From Promethearchaeota archaeon (GTDB lineage Archaea > Asgardarchaeota > Lokiarchaeia > Sigynarchaeales > SOKP01), in contig JAHLWT010000148.1 of assembly GCA_019057775.1 (NCBI GenBank), forward strand, positions 1-36,909: DNA of 36,909 nt, read 5' to 3'. Position 1 is the first letter of the stretch. Every line of letters starts with the position of its first letter. Positions 24,330-31,510 of this stretch are shown one piece after another. A program made the translations under genes and the position numbers. The notes beneath the pieces were generated by a model. It was given only the letters and a program-made list of their open reading frames with translations, was not told where the DNA came from and did no database searches.

Positions 24330-24474
24330 TACTTTTATGCTTTGTATGCACATCATAACTTTAACTTTACCAAATATGTAATTTTTTTGAAACTTTTAAA
24401 TCTTTCTCAAAAAACCATTTCTTCATCGTAATAGAAAAAAATTATAGTCTTTTTTTGTCAGAGTGATGTTTTTC

Positions 24475-24528
24475 ATTTTAGAGCAACATATTTTAGTTTC
24501 AATTTTAGAGCAACATCTTTTGGTTTCA
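24475..24528 (+). repeat. Two tandem 27-bp repeats upstream of the chemosensory promoter
   Basis: 24475-24501 and 24502-24528 are adjacent copies starting attttagagcaacat and ending gtttca, with 25 of 27 bases the same. They end six bases before a TATA-like TTTAAATATA (24535-24544). That is where archaeal activators bind, upstream of the BRE. Likely a paired binding site for a transcription factor. Confidence 0.75.
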
Positions 24529-24534
24529 AATAAG

Positions 24535-24544
24535 TTTAAATATA
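24535..24544 (+). promoter_or_regulatory. TATA-like box of the chemosensory operon
   Basis: TTTAAATATA lies directly below the tandem repeats. Transcription would start near 24565-24570, giving a leader of about 125 bases before the first gene. Position of the start is inferred. Confidence 0.45.
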
Positions 24545-24693
24545 TTCACTGTTATAAATTTTTTAGTTCAAAACTTAGAATAGTGTAAAAAAAATAAAAA
24601 AAACAAAATTTGGCATTCAAAATTTTGACATTAAAATTATTATGTTCATTATTCATAAAAAAAGAATGTGTAAAATAAAAGCATGAAATCAAT

Positions 24694-25506
24694 ATGATCG
24701 CAATGAATACAGCTCAAAATACTACCGATAATTCAGAAAAACTGCAAATGCTTGGCTATGGATTATTGAGAATTTCAGATGTTAATTCAGAAGGTAAATT
24801 TGACATCACATATCAGAAGGGTATAGGAGTTCCGTTGATCCAGAACATCATTGAACTATATAAAAAAGAGATAATCACGAAGAAACAGGGAAACTCTATT
24901 ATACCATTAAAAGATTTCACGATTTATATACAGTATTTTAGTTATATCGAAAATGAGATTTCTGTTATAATATACATGGAAGAAAAAGAGAGATCAGTAA
25001 ACTTTCCACAGCTATATTTCTTATCAAAAAAGATAAATAAGAAAGTCAAATCCAAAGCTTCGCTCTCCGAAATTACACATGAATTTCAATCCCATATTGA
25101 AATCCCTAAAAGTCAAGGTATAATAGCAATGTTTATTATCGGATCAGCAGGAAGTCCATTTATATCAAAGATTAATAAAAATCGGACTGATATCGCAGAA
25201 CACGAGGTTCACGTCGGGGGATTCATTTCAGCCTTACTTTCATTTTCAAATACAATAATCGGAGAAGAAACAGGAGCAAAACTAAAAGAAATAAATTTTG
25301 GCAATCAACAATTCTACGTAATAAGCAAAGGGAATGTCATTTTTGCTTTTTTGGTAGATAATATGAGCGTTTTGTTGCAAAGATATATGTACTTAATCTC
25401 CGACGAGTTTTTGTACAAGTATAAAGATTATATAAAAGAATTTAATGGAGATGTGACTCCATTTTCATCATTTGAGAGTAATATTAATCAATATTTTATA
25501 ATTTAA
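24694..25506 (+). CDS. Double longin/roadblock-like protein, first gene of the chemosensory operon
   Basis: 270 residues, no membrane span. Two similar alpha-beta units: residues 18-125 (LGYGLLRISDVNSEGKFDIT, DFTIYIQYFSYIENEISVII) and 140-262 (QGIIAMFIIGSAGSPFISKI, HVGGFISALLSFSNTII, LKEINFGNQQFYVISKGNVI). The second closely follows Asgard longin-like proteins, in which a strand, a 'G-x-P-x-x-S' turn, a helix with SGFLSAL, and 'LKEI-x-x-GxxxxxI' succeed each other. Such domains are GTPase-regulator scaffolds. It is eight to twenty bases upstream of cheW, so it is co-transcribed and may be the input module of the CheA pathway. ATG 24694 is taken; the Met at 24703 is an alternative. Confidence 0.7.
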   Translation: MIAMNTAQNTTDNSEKLQMLGYGLLRISDVNSEGKFDITYQKGIGVPLIQNIIELYKKEIITKKQGNSIIPLKDFTIYIQYFSYIENEISVIIYMEEKERSVNFPQLYFLSKKINKKVKSKASLSEITHEFQSHIEIPKSQGIIAMFIIGSAGSPFISKINKNRTDIAEHEVHVGGFISALLSFSNTIIGEETGAKLKEINFGNQQFYVISKGNVIFAFLVDNMSVLLQRYMYLISDEFLYKYKDYIKEFNGDVTPFSSFESNINQYFII

Positions 25507-25525
25507 AGAATAGGTGGTAAAAAAA

Positions 25526-26062
25526 ATGGCTCAAAGACAAGAATATGACCAAGATATTGACCAAGTTTCAATCCTAACTTTTCAAATTGGATGGGAACAA
25601 TTTGTTATTGATCTTCTTGATGTGAAAGAGATCATTCAAGCAGGTCAAATAAGAAAATTACCAAAAAGCCTGGATTTTATAGATGGTATCTATAACTACA
25701 GGGGAGAAATTATTCACATAATTAATTTGAAAAAGAAATTGAATCTGGATCAATACATGTTATATGAATCAAAATACTCCTCTTTCAATCAGGATGTAAG
25801 TTCATCAAAAACGTTTATAATAATTATAAAGCTTGATACTGATCTAATAGGATTTTATGTAGATTCGATAGTTTCAATCGATCACATTCTTCCTAAAGAG
25901 ATTGTTGGATTGAGTCCTATTTTTCAAACAAGCGTTGCTATAGATTTTATTAAGGGTATCATAAACTTTAAGGATAGGCCAAGAGTGGTGCTTGATTTAA
26001 CCAAGATTTTTGACGAAGTAGAGAAATTTAGGATCCAACAAGATTTATCATCAGTATCATAA
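25526..26062 (+). CDS. cheW: CheW chemotaxis coupling protein
   Basis: 178 residues from the ATG at 25526, which has AGGTGG eight bases upstream. A GTG at 25514 lies inside that ribosome site and is rejected. The full CheW double barrel is present: VSILTFQIGWEQFVIDLLDV, then IIQAGQIRKLPKSLDFIDGI, YNYRGEIIHIINLKKKL, IIIIKLDTDLIGFYVDSI and FIKGIINFKDRPRVVLDL. The Y-RG-I--I-NL signature normally forms the receptor/CheA interface. An insert at about residues 75-95 (MLYESKYSSFNQDVSSS) is variable. It couples CheA to an upstream sensor; no methyl-accepting receptor is encoded nearby. Confidence 0.93.
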   Translation: MAQRQEYDQDIDQVSILTFQIGWEQFVIDLLDVKEIIQAGQIRKLPKSLDFIDGIYNYRGEIIHIINLKKKLNLDQYMLYESKYSSFNQDVSSSKTFIIIIKLDTDLIGFYVDSIVSIDHILPKEIVGLSPIFQTSVAIDFIKGIINFKDRPRVVLDLTKIFDEVEKFRIQQDLSSVS

Positions 26063-26115
26063 AATCAAATAAAAAAAGGAGTTAAAAATTTAATAAACTA
26101 AGGAGTGATAAAAAA

Positions 26116-26514
26116 ATGTCAAAAAATGAGAAAAAGAGAATCTTAATCGTGGATGACGCTGCATTTACGAGGAACATGCTTAAAAATATCATCTCTAAAA
26201 TCGAGCAAATTGAAGTAATCGGTGAAGCCTCAAATGGAGTTGAAGCAATTTCTCTGTACAAGAAATTATCCCCTGATCTGGTTACTATGGATTTAGTAAT
26301 GCCAGAAAAAGGCGGTATCGAAGCTACTGAAGAGATTTTAAAAATCAATCCAAAAGCATTGATTGTTGTTGTGTCCGCGCTTGGGCAAGAAGCGCTTGTC
26401 CTCGAAGCGGCAAAAAAAGGAGCAAAGGATTTTATCCAAAAACCGTTCAAAAGTGAACAAATCATAGAAGTTATGGATCGCATACTCAAAAATAAGAAAA
26501 CTGAAAAGAAGTAG
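26116..26514 (+). CDS. cheY: CheY response regulator
   Basis: 132 residues, single receiver domain. Acidic pocket Asp13-Asp14 (ILIVDDAAFTRN), phosphorylated Asp59 (DLVTMDLVMPEKGG), Ser87 (VVSALGQE) and Lys109 (FIQKPF). All phosphotransfer residues are present. There is no output domain, as usual for CheY, so it must act on another protein. GGAG lies twelve bases before the ATG. It stands between cheW and cheA in one operon with similar GGTG/GGAG ribosome sites. Confidence 0.95.
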   Translation: MSKNEKKRILIVDDAAFTRNMLKNIISKIEQIEVIGEASNGVEAISLYKKLSPDLVTMDLVMPEKGGIEATEEILKINPKALIVVVSALGQEALVLEAAKKGAKDFIQKPFKSEQIIEVMDRILKNKKTEKK

Positions 26515-26547
26515 TCAAAATTTCAGTAAAAAAAGGAAGGTGATTAA

Positions 26548-28614
26548 GTGTCATCAAAAGAAGATATTAAGTTATTTATAAGTGAATCTGAAGATCTGAT
26601 TCAAAAGACCGAAGAGGAAATATTTAAAATAGAAGAAAGACCAGACGATATTAAACCAATCCAAGGACTATTTTTCACGTTTCATACATTAAAAGGGCTT
26701 ACAGCAATGGCAGGATTTGACAATTTATCAAAATTTTGTCATCATTTTGAATCTTTTTTAGATAATGCAAAAGAGAAAAGGATTCCAATGAGCAAAAGAT
26801 CTGATTTTGTCGATATGTTATTTGAATCGCTCGATGTACTTAGAAGCGTATTAAAAAGAGTGAAAGAGGGAGATATGAGTGATATCGATGCAACCTTTGT
26901 TCAAGATATCAAGGATAGTTTTGAGAACTTTGAAAATGAATATGATATTACATTTATCCAAACACTTTCTATAGACGAGATTTCTCAAATTGCAAAACAA
27001 AAACAAAAGAAGACATATAAGATATATGTTCGACTGGATGAAACCTGTGTTTTCAAAAAAGTGAGATTATTTATAATCTTTAGAGCCTTAAATGGAAAAG
27101 GTAAAATATGTTGGACTAATCCTGCACCTGAAACTTTGGAAAAGGCTTCTCTGAACAATGAATTTGAGATATTTTTTATAAGCACAAAGAATAAATCAGA
27201 AATATCTCACGTTATTGATGAAATTCTTGAAATTGAAACTGTTGTTATAACTCTATTAAAAACTGAAAAATTTGTAAAAGTTGTTAGAGAGTTAAAAGAA
27301 AAATGGGAAATTGAGAGGCCTAAACCTATTTATAACGAACCGGAAGTAGAGATTATTGATCAAATAGACGATCACCAGGAAGAACAACGAATTTCACAGA
27401 TAGTAGATGATTTTTCAGATGAAACCGTTAAAATCACAAATGTAAAGGTAAATATTGAATATATAGAAGAACTAATGAACTACTTTGGTGAGTTGGTGGT
27501 AATGAAGAATCATATAAGCCAGCTTCTTAAAGAGAAGCAAGAGAGAACTATTTCAAGAGTATTTGATCAAATGGATAAACCTTTTTTAGATATTCAAGAA
27601 ATATTATTCAGATTAAAATTAGTAAGAGTCGAGTCAACATTCAGAAAATACAAGAGATTGGTTCGGGATGTAGCAAATGAAACCGGTAAAAAAATAAAAT
27701 TGGTATTGGAAGGAACAAATGTTGAAATTGATAGGAAAATATTAGAAGAACTCAATTCTCCATTAGTTCATCTAATCAGGAATGCCATTTATCATGGAAT
27801 AGAGTTGCCTAGGGTAAGAGTAAAAAAAATGAAGAGCGAATTTGGCACATTAAAAATGAAAACATTCAGAAGAGCAGGTTCAATTTATATCGAAGTGATA
27901 GATGATGGTGCGGGTATTGATTATGATATTATAAGATCAAAAGTCGTCAAGAAAGGATACTATGATGAAACTGAAACAAAAGACCTTAGTAAAGAAGCCC
28001 TTCATAAATTTATTCTTATGCCTGGCTTTTCTACGCTTGCTGAAGCAGATATTATTTCAGGTAGAGGGCTGGGATTAGCAATTGTGGCTGAAAAAATTAA
28101 GGAACTTGGTGGTGACTTTATCATTCAATCAGAAAAAGATGTTGGAACAAAATTTACGTTAATAGTTCCTTTTACAAGAGCAATATTAAGAGCTCAATTA
28201 TTTCAGATTAATGATGATCTATTTGCTATTCCAACTGAAAACATAAAACAAATTTATTTCTTCAACCCGAATCAGGTAGAATATGAAGATAGTCAGCAAT
28301 TTTACAGAATTGACTCAAAAAAGATACCAATTATCTATTTAGATGAATATCTAGAAATGGTTGATAAGAATACTACAAATTCTTATAAGAGAATAGCAAT
28401 ATGGTGTCAAAGAGACGAAGAAAGCTCGGCTATTTTTGTTGCAGATAAACAGTTACAACAATTAGATGTAGTAGTGAAACCTTTCAAATCAAATTATTCA
28501 GACTCACGCGATATTCTGGGCTCTACCATTACCGGGGAAGGCAAAATATGTCTCATTATCGATGTATTAAATATAATATCTACACAACATAGTGAAGATG
28601 CAATATCTATTTAA
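26548..28614 (+). CDS. cheA: CheA sensor histidine kinase
   Basis: 688 residues from a GTG with GGAAGGTGAT just upstream. P1/Hpt 1-125 has His46 in FHTLKGLTAMAGF. P2 (about 155-245) is a CheY-docking alpha-beta domain (KTYKIYVRLDE). P3 dimerisation 295-370 contains YIEELMNYFGELVVMKNHIS. P4 ATPase 370-540 has N-box LVHLIRNAIYHGIELP, G1 DDGAGIDYDII, F-box FILMPGFST and G2 GRGLGLAIVAEKI. P5 CheW-like domain runs 545-685 and ends SRDILGSTITGEGKICLIIDVL. Everything needed for autophosphorylation and CheY transfer is intact. It is the last gene of the operon. An inverted repeat 22 bases past the stop may end the transcript. Confidence 0.96.
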   Translation: MSSKEDIKLFISESEDLIQKTEEEIFKIEERPDDIKPIQGLFFTFHTLKGLTAMAGFDNLSKFCHHFESFLDNAKEKRIPMSKRSDFVDMLFESLDVLRSVLKRVKEGDMSDIDATFVQDIKDSFENFENEYDITFIQTLSIDEISQIAKQKQKKTYKIYVRLDETCVFKKVRLFIIFRALNGKGKICWTNPAPETLEKASLNNEFEIFFISTKNKSEISHVIDEILEIETVVITLLKTEKFVKVVRELKEKWEIERPKPIYNEPEVEIIDQIDDHQEEQRISQIVDDFSDETVKITNVKVNIEYIEELMNYFGELVVMKNHISQLLKEKQERTISRVFDQMDKPFLDIQEILFRLKLVRVESTFRKYKRLVRDVANETGKKIKLVLEGTNVEIDRKILEELNSPLVHLIRNAIYHGIELPRVRVKKMKSEFGTLKMKTFRRAGSIYIEVIDDGAGIDYDIIRSKVVKKGYYDETETKDLSKEALHKFILMPGFSTLAEADIISGRGLGLAIVAEKIKELGGDFIIQSEKDVGTKFTLIVPFTRAILRAQLFQINDDLFAIPTENIKQIYFFNPNQVEYEDSQQFYRIDSKKIPIIYLDEYLEMVDKNTTNSYKRIAIWCQRDEESSAIFVADKQLQQLDVVVKPFKSNYSDSRDILGSTITGEGKICLIIDVLNIISTQHSEDAISI

Positions 28615-28636
28615 AGAAATAGGATCTCTGAGTATT

Positions 28637-28657
28637 TAGATTAATTAAACTAATCTA
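28637..28657. terminator. Inverted repeat after cheA
   Basis: Tagatta (28637-28643) and taatcta (28651-28657) are perfect 7-base arms around a 7-base spacer, 22 bases after the cheA stop. There is no long T-run directly after it, so the terminator reading is tentative. Confidence 0.3.
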
Positions 28658-28769
28658 TCCCCTTATTGAAGAAAAATTGCCTTCATGAACTAAGTTACCA
28701 TTTCGATGAAGAAACTGGTTGACGTTGTCATAGCTTGGGAAAGGATGGATATCAGTGTGAATGTTGGCT

Positions 28770-29231
28770 TAGAAAAGAAAGATTTTGGGAAACAGCTTTA
28801 ATAACAACAGTGAAAACGGAGTGGATTTATGGTATAGTAGTGATAATACCATTTCGGAAAACATCATATCTCAAAACCATGATAACGGGGTATATATTGA
28901 ATTTTCTTCTTTTAATAACAATATAAATCTCAATTGTTTTACTAATAATACTCTGAATGCTTATGATGATGGTTCGAATAATCATTGGGATAATGGAACT
29001 ATGGGAAATTATTGGGACGATTATACAGGTTTAGACGCAGATGGTGATGGAATTGGTGATATTTCGTATAATATTACTGGTTATGCAGGAAGTCAAGACA
29101 ACTTTCCATTAATGGAATGTCCAATTTCAACTCAAGATGGAGGAGGGATTCCAGGATATAATCTATTCTTTCTGCTTGGTATTCTATCCATCGTAGCAAT
29201 CTTTAAAAGTAAAAAACTGAAGAAGACTTAA
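28770..29231 (+). pseudogene. C-terminal fragment of a NosD-like beta-helix surface protein
   Basis: An in-frame stop at 28770-28772 and no good start precede about 150 residues that look like the end of a secreted right-handed beta-helix protein: NNNSENGVDLWYSSDNTISE, NGVYIEFSSFNNNINLNCF, then NHWDNGTMGNYWDDYTGLDA and GDGIGDISYNITGYAGSQDN, the usual NosD/CASH-type close. The last 35 residues are GGGIPGYNLFFLLGILSIVA followed by a KSKKLKKT tail: a turn, one membrane span and basic end, as in Loki-type C-terminal sorting or anchor signals. The signal peptide and nearly all the helix repeats are missing. A TTG at 28785 could start translation, but the product would not be exported. Most likely a truncated gene. 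Confidence 0.6.
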
Positions 29232-29232
29232 A

Positions 29233-29266
29233 TTCTATTTTTTTCCTTTTTTGTTTTATTTTTTTA
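29233..29266 (+). terminator. T-rich termination region
   Basis: Several T-runs (T8, T6, T7) follow right after the stop of the beta-helix fragment. Archaeal transcription often ends at such T-tracts without a hairpin. Confidence 0.4.
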
Positions 29267-29425
29267 AAATATTTAGTTCTTAACCCTCTCTTTCAATATT
29301 TTCAAGGATCTAAAAAAATTATTTTATAATGCTTTATAGAAGATTATGGGAGGGGGCAATCTTAAATAGGGAAGACTATGATAACTTCATAACGACAAAA
29401 ATAAATAATATATAGCATGTAGATT

Positions 29426-29593
29426 ATGAAGAAGTGTGAGAAGTTAATCATTGAATTAGTTAAAAGAACGGGACTTTTTAAGAAAGAAGTTGAGGAATTA
29501 TTAAGAGAAAAACAAGCTAGAGTGAGAAGATCGTTATCAAAAGAACGAGTGTTATTATTACTTGCAAGGGATTTGGGAGTCACTTTAGCTTAA
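29426..29593 (+). CDS. 55-residue protein like the N-terminal helical segment of archaeal replication protein A
   Basis: The ATG at 29426 opens 55 codons and a stop. MKKCEKLIIELVKRTGLFKK, then EVEELLREKQARVRRSLSKE and RVLLLLARDLGVTLA match the start of archaeal RPA/single-stranded DNA-binding subunits, in which a short helical domain (TGLSxEEIEELIxEKxxELxGLISEEGALxLIAxELGV) precedes the OB folds. Here the OB folds are absent: the frame stops at 29591 and a different gene fragment begins 19 bases later. The segment is well kept, with no internal stops, so it may be a real mini-protein or a recent truncation. No Shine-Dalgarno sequence seen. Confidence 0.55.
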   Translation: MKKCEKLIIELVKRTGLFKKEVEELLREKQARVRRSLSKERVLLLLARDLGVTLA

Positions 29594-29611
29594 TAGAAAT
29601 GGTCGTAAATA

Positions 29612-30121
29612 GTGAAAAATAACCAGTCACCTGTGGACAATATTATTTCTTCTCTCCAAAAGAAGCATGGGACTAATTTAATTAAGTGTGCTAGTGGTAA
29701 TATTGATCAAATTACAAAAATAATCAAAACCACTCCCGATGATTTTATCGTTCTAAGTGGGGATGATAGCATGACATATCATATTATGGCTCTTGGCGGT
29801 AAAGGAGTTGTTAGTGTAGCTTCCAATGTCTTCCCAAACCAATTAGTTAGATTTACAGAAGCTATGACTTCAAGAGATTGGGAATTTGCCCGACAGGAAC
29901 AGTTGAGATTGTATGAATTATTTAAAATATTATTTATTGAAACGAATCCTGGTCCTGTAAAATATGCCGCCAAATTATTGAATATCATGGATAATAGGAT
30001 GCGATTACCATTAACACCTCCATTAGACGAAAATCAAAGAAAGATAGCACTCGGACCTGAAGTGTTTAAAAGAATGTTATTAAGCTATGAGGGTAGCTTG
30101 GACCGAAAACGTCCGCAATAA
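29612..30121 (+). pseudogene. C-terminal fragment of dihydrodipicolinate synthase-family protein
   Basis: 169 residues from a GTG. From residue 20 on it follows the second half of DapA/NAL-family TIM barrels: LIKCASGNIDQITKI with the Schiff-base Lys25, DDFIVLSGDDSMTYHIMALG, GKGVVSVASNVFPNQLVRF, FKILFIETNPGPVKYAAKLL and RLPLTPPLDENQRK. The N-terminal 130 or so residues, with the GTTGE substrate loop and catalytic tyrosine, are missing. In their place are 19 unrelated residues. Half a TIM barrel cannot form the active site, so this is read as a truncated gene. The frame is intact, so the loss is recent or the piece has been kept. Confidence 0.7.
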
Positions 30122-30160
30122 TAATATTTTATTTATATTAATTAAAAAGATACAGTCATT

Positions 30161-30170
30161 ATATTTATAT
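30161..30170 (+). promoter_or_regulatory. TATA-like box for the LRR gene
   Basis: ATATTTATAT lies 24-33 bases before the ATG at 30194, so the transcript would start within a few bases of the start codon. No ribosome site is visible. This points to leaderless translation. Confidence 0.45.
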
Positions 30171-30193
30171 AAGTAAATATAATACATTAGATC

Positions 30194-31000
30194 ATGGAGT
30201 TTGTACGCATTAAAAGATTTAATCATAAATATGGATATTATGAAAAAGTAAATGTCAATCCCAGAAGACGGTATCTCGATTTAGGCGGATTTAGTCTTGG
30301 ATCTATTACAAATGCTCTTGGAATTGAGAAACTTGTTTCCCTTCGCAGACTTGAGCTCCAAGGGAATAATCTCACTAAAATAGAAGGGCTTAAAGATCTT
30401 ATAAACTTGCAAGAATTGTTTCTAAGCTCCAATAGTATCTCTAAAATTGAAAATCTGGACTCATTAACTAATCTAAGAAGACTATTTATAGCGAGTAATA
30501 AAATAACCCAAATCCAAAGTCTTGAAAATCTTTCCAATTTACAACAATTAAATTTAAGCATAAACGAAATCACAGAGATTAAAGGATTAGACAATTTATG
30601 CGACTTACAAAAACTGTCTCTCGGCATTAATCAATTAACAGAGATTCAGAATCTGGATAACTTAACTAATTTACGTTCATTAAATCTTAAAAGTAATAAA
30701 ATAACACAACTTCAAGGATTGGAGTACTTATCTAGACTCGAAGTGTTAGTACTTAACCGGAATCCAATCCAATCATTAGAAGGCATTGAACATCTCACTA
30801 GTTTAGAGGAATTATGGCTTGATGACACCAAGGTCACTTCTATTGTGAATGAACTCGATAAACTTCCAAAACTAAAATACTTATCAATTGATAAAAGGCA
30901 TGGCTATGTCCCGTTTGAAGAAATTGAGTATCTCATTAAGGAGAAAAATATTGATGTCCTCCCTTTTAAGTACCCACCTTATGAATTTAGGAAAAATTAA
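30194..31000 (+). CDS. SDS22-type leucine-rich repeat protein
   Basis: 268 residues. After a basic N-terminus (MEFVRIKRFNHKYGYYEKV) there are about eight 22-residue repeats of the form LxxLxxLxLxxNxIxxIxxLxxL, e.g. LRRLELQGNNLTKIEGLKDL and LQQLNLSINEITEIKGLDNL. The 22-residue period is that of the SDS22 subfamily, common in eukaryotes and Asgard archaea, which binds phosphatases and other proteins through its concave face. The C-terminal 40 residues (YVPFEEIEYLIKEKNIDVLP) cap the solenoid. No signal peptide or anchor, so it is cytoplasmic. It lies between the two chemosensory clusters. Its partner is unknown. Confidence 0.9.
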   Translation: MEFVRIKRFNHKYGYYEKVNVNPRRRYLDLGGFSLGSITNALGIEKLVSLRRLELQGNNLTKIEGLKDLINLQELFLSSNSISKIENLDSLTNLRRLFIASNKITQIQSLENLSNLQQLNLSINEITEIKGLDNLCDLQKLSLGINQLTEIQNLDNLTNLRSLNLKSNKITQLQGLEYLSRLEVLVLNRNPIQSLEGIEHLTSLEELWLDDTKVTSIVNELDKLPKLKYLSIDKRHGYVPFEEIEYLIKEKNIDVLPFKYPPYEFRKN

Positions 31001-31510
31001 ATTTGAATATAATATCCCTTTAAATTCCTTTCCAAAATTGACGCTTAATTCTTCCTTAGTAAACCTGAGGTATCCAGATATTCTTCCTAGTTCAACCCTA
31101 AAACTACCTTATCATTAAAGAACTTCAGCTTAGGCAAGATGTATGATGGAGAATATTCACTACAACAAATTTACTTAGAAAGGCTTTACGCAATCTCTGA
31201 GGGTTACCTTATTATTCTTGAAGGATGAGAGTACATATCTTTTTTATCAACCAATCGCTCTAAATAATTCCACACAAGAGTTCTATTTGTATTCAAAAAT
31301 ATATTATGTTCAGAAATATAATCTTACGTTTTAAAATTACGTTTTCTTATAACTAAAACTTTAAATATATTTTTTTTTATTTCTTTGTTAGCTCAAAAAG
31401 TTTTACCTAAAAAAAATAACACACAAAATGAAAATTTTTTATCAAGAAGAAATTTAAATTTTTTTTTTAAAATAATTATCAATTAAGGATTAAGATGGAG
31501 GAAAAATAAA
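31001..31510. other. Intergenic region upstream of the second chemosensory cluster
   Basis: No gene recognised. The first half has short broken frames (e.g. 31091-31209, about 40 residues ending in a stop) without a family match, and may be decayed coding DNA. A TATA-like TTAAATATAT at 31361-31370 is the likely promoter for the gene at 31511, with a leader of about 110 bases. Confidence 0.35.

Noticed and set aside
24475..24528. CRISPR-like array
   Set aside because: The two 27-bp repeats abut with no spacer and lie at a TATA box, so they are a promoter element.
25514..25525. GTG at 25514 as the cheW start
   Set aside because: It lies inside the AGGTGG ribosome site that serves the ATG at 25526.
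26082..26489. 135-codon minus-strand frame opposite cheY
   Set aside because: cheY on the plus strand has every receiver residue and a clear ribosome site.
30238..30627. 129-codon minus-strand frame opposite the LRR gene
   Set aside because: The plus strand shows regular 22-residue leucine-rich repeats; the opposite frame only mirrors them.
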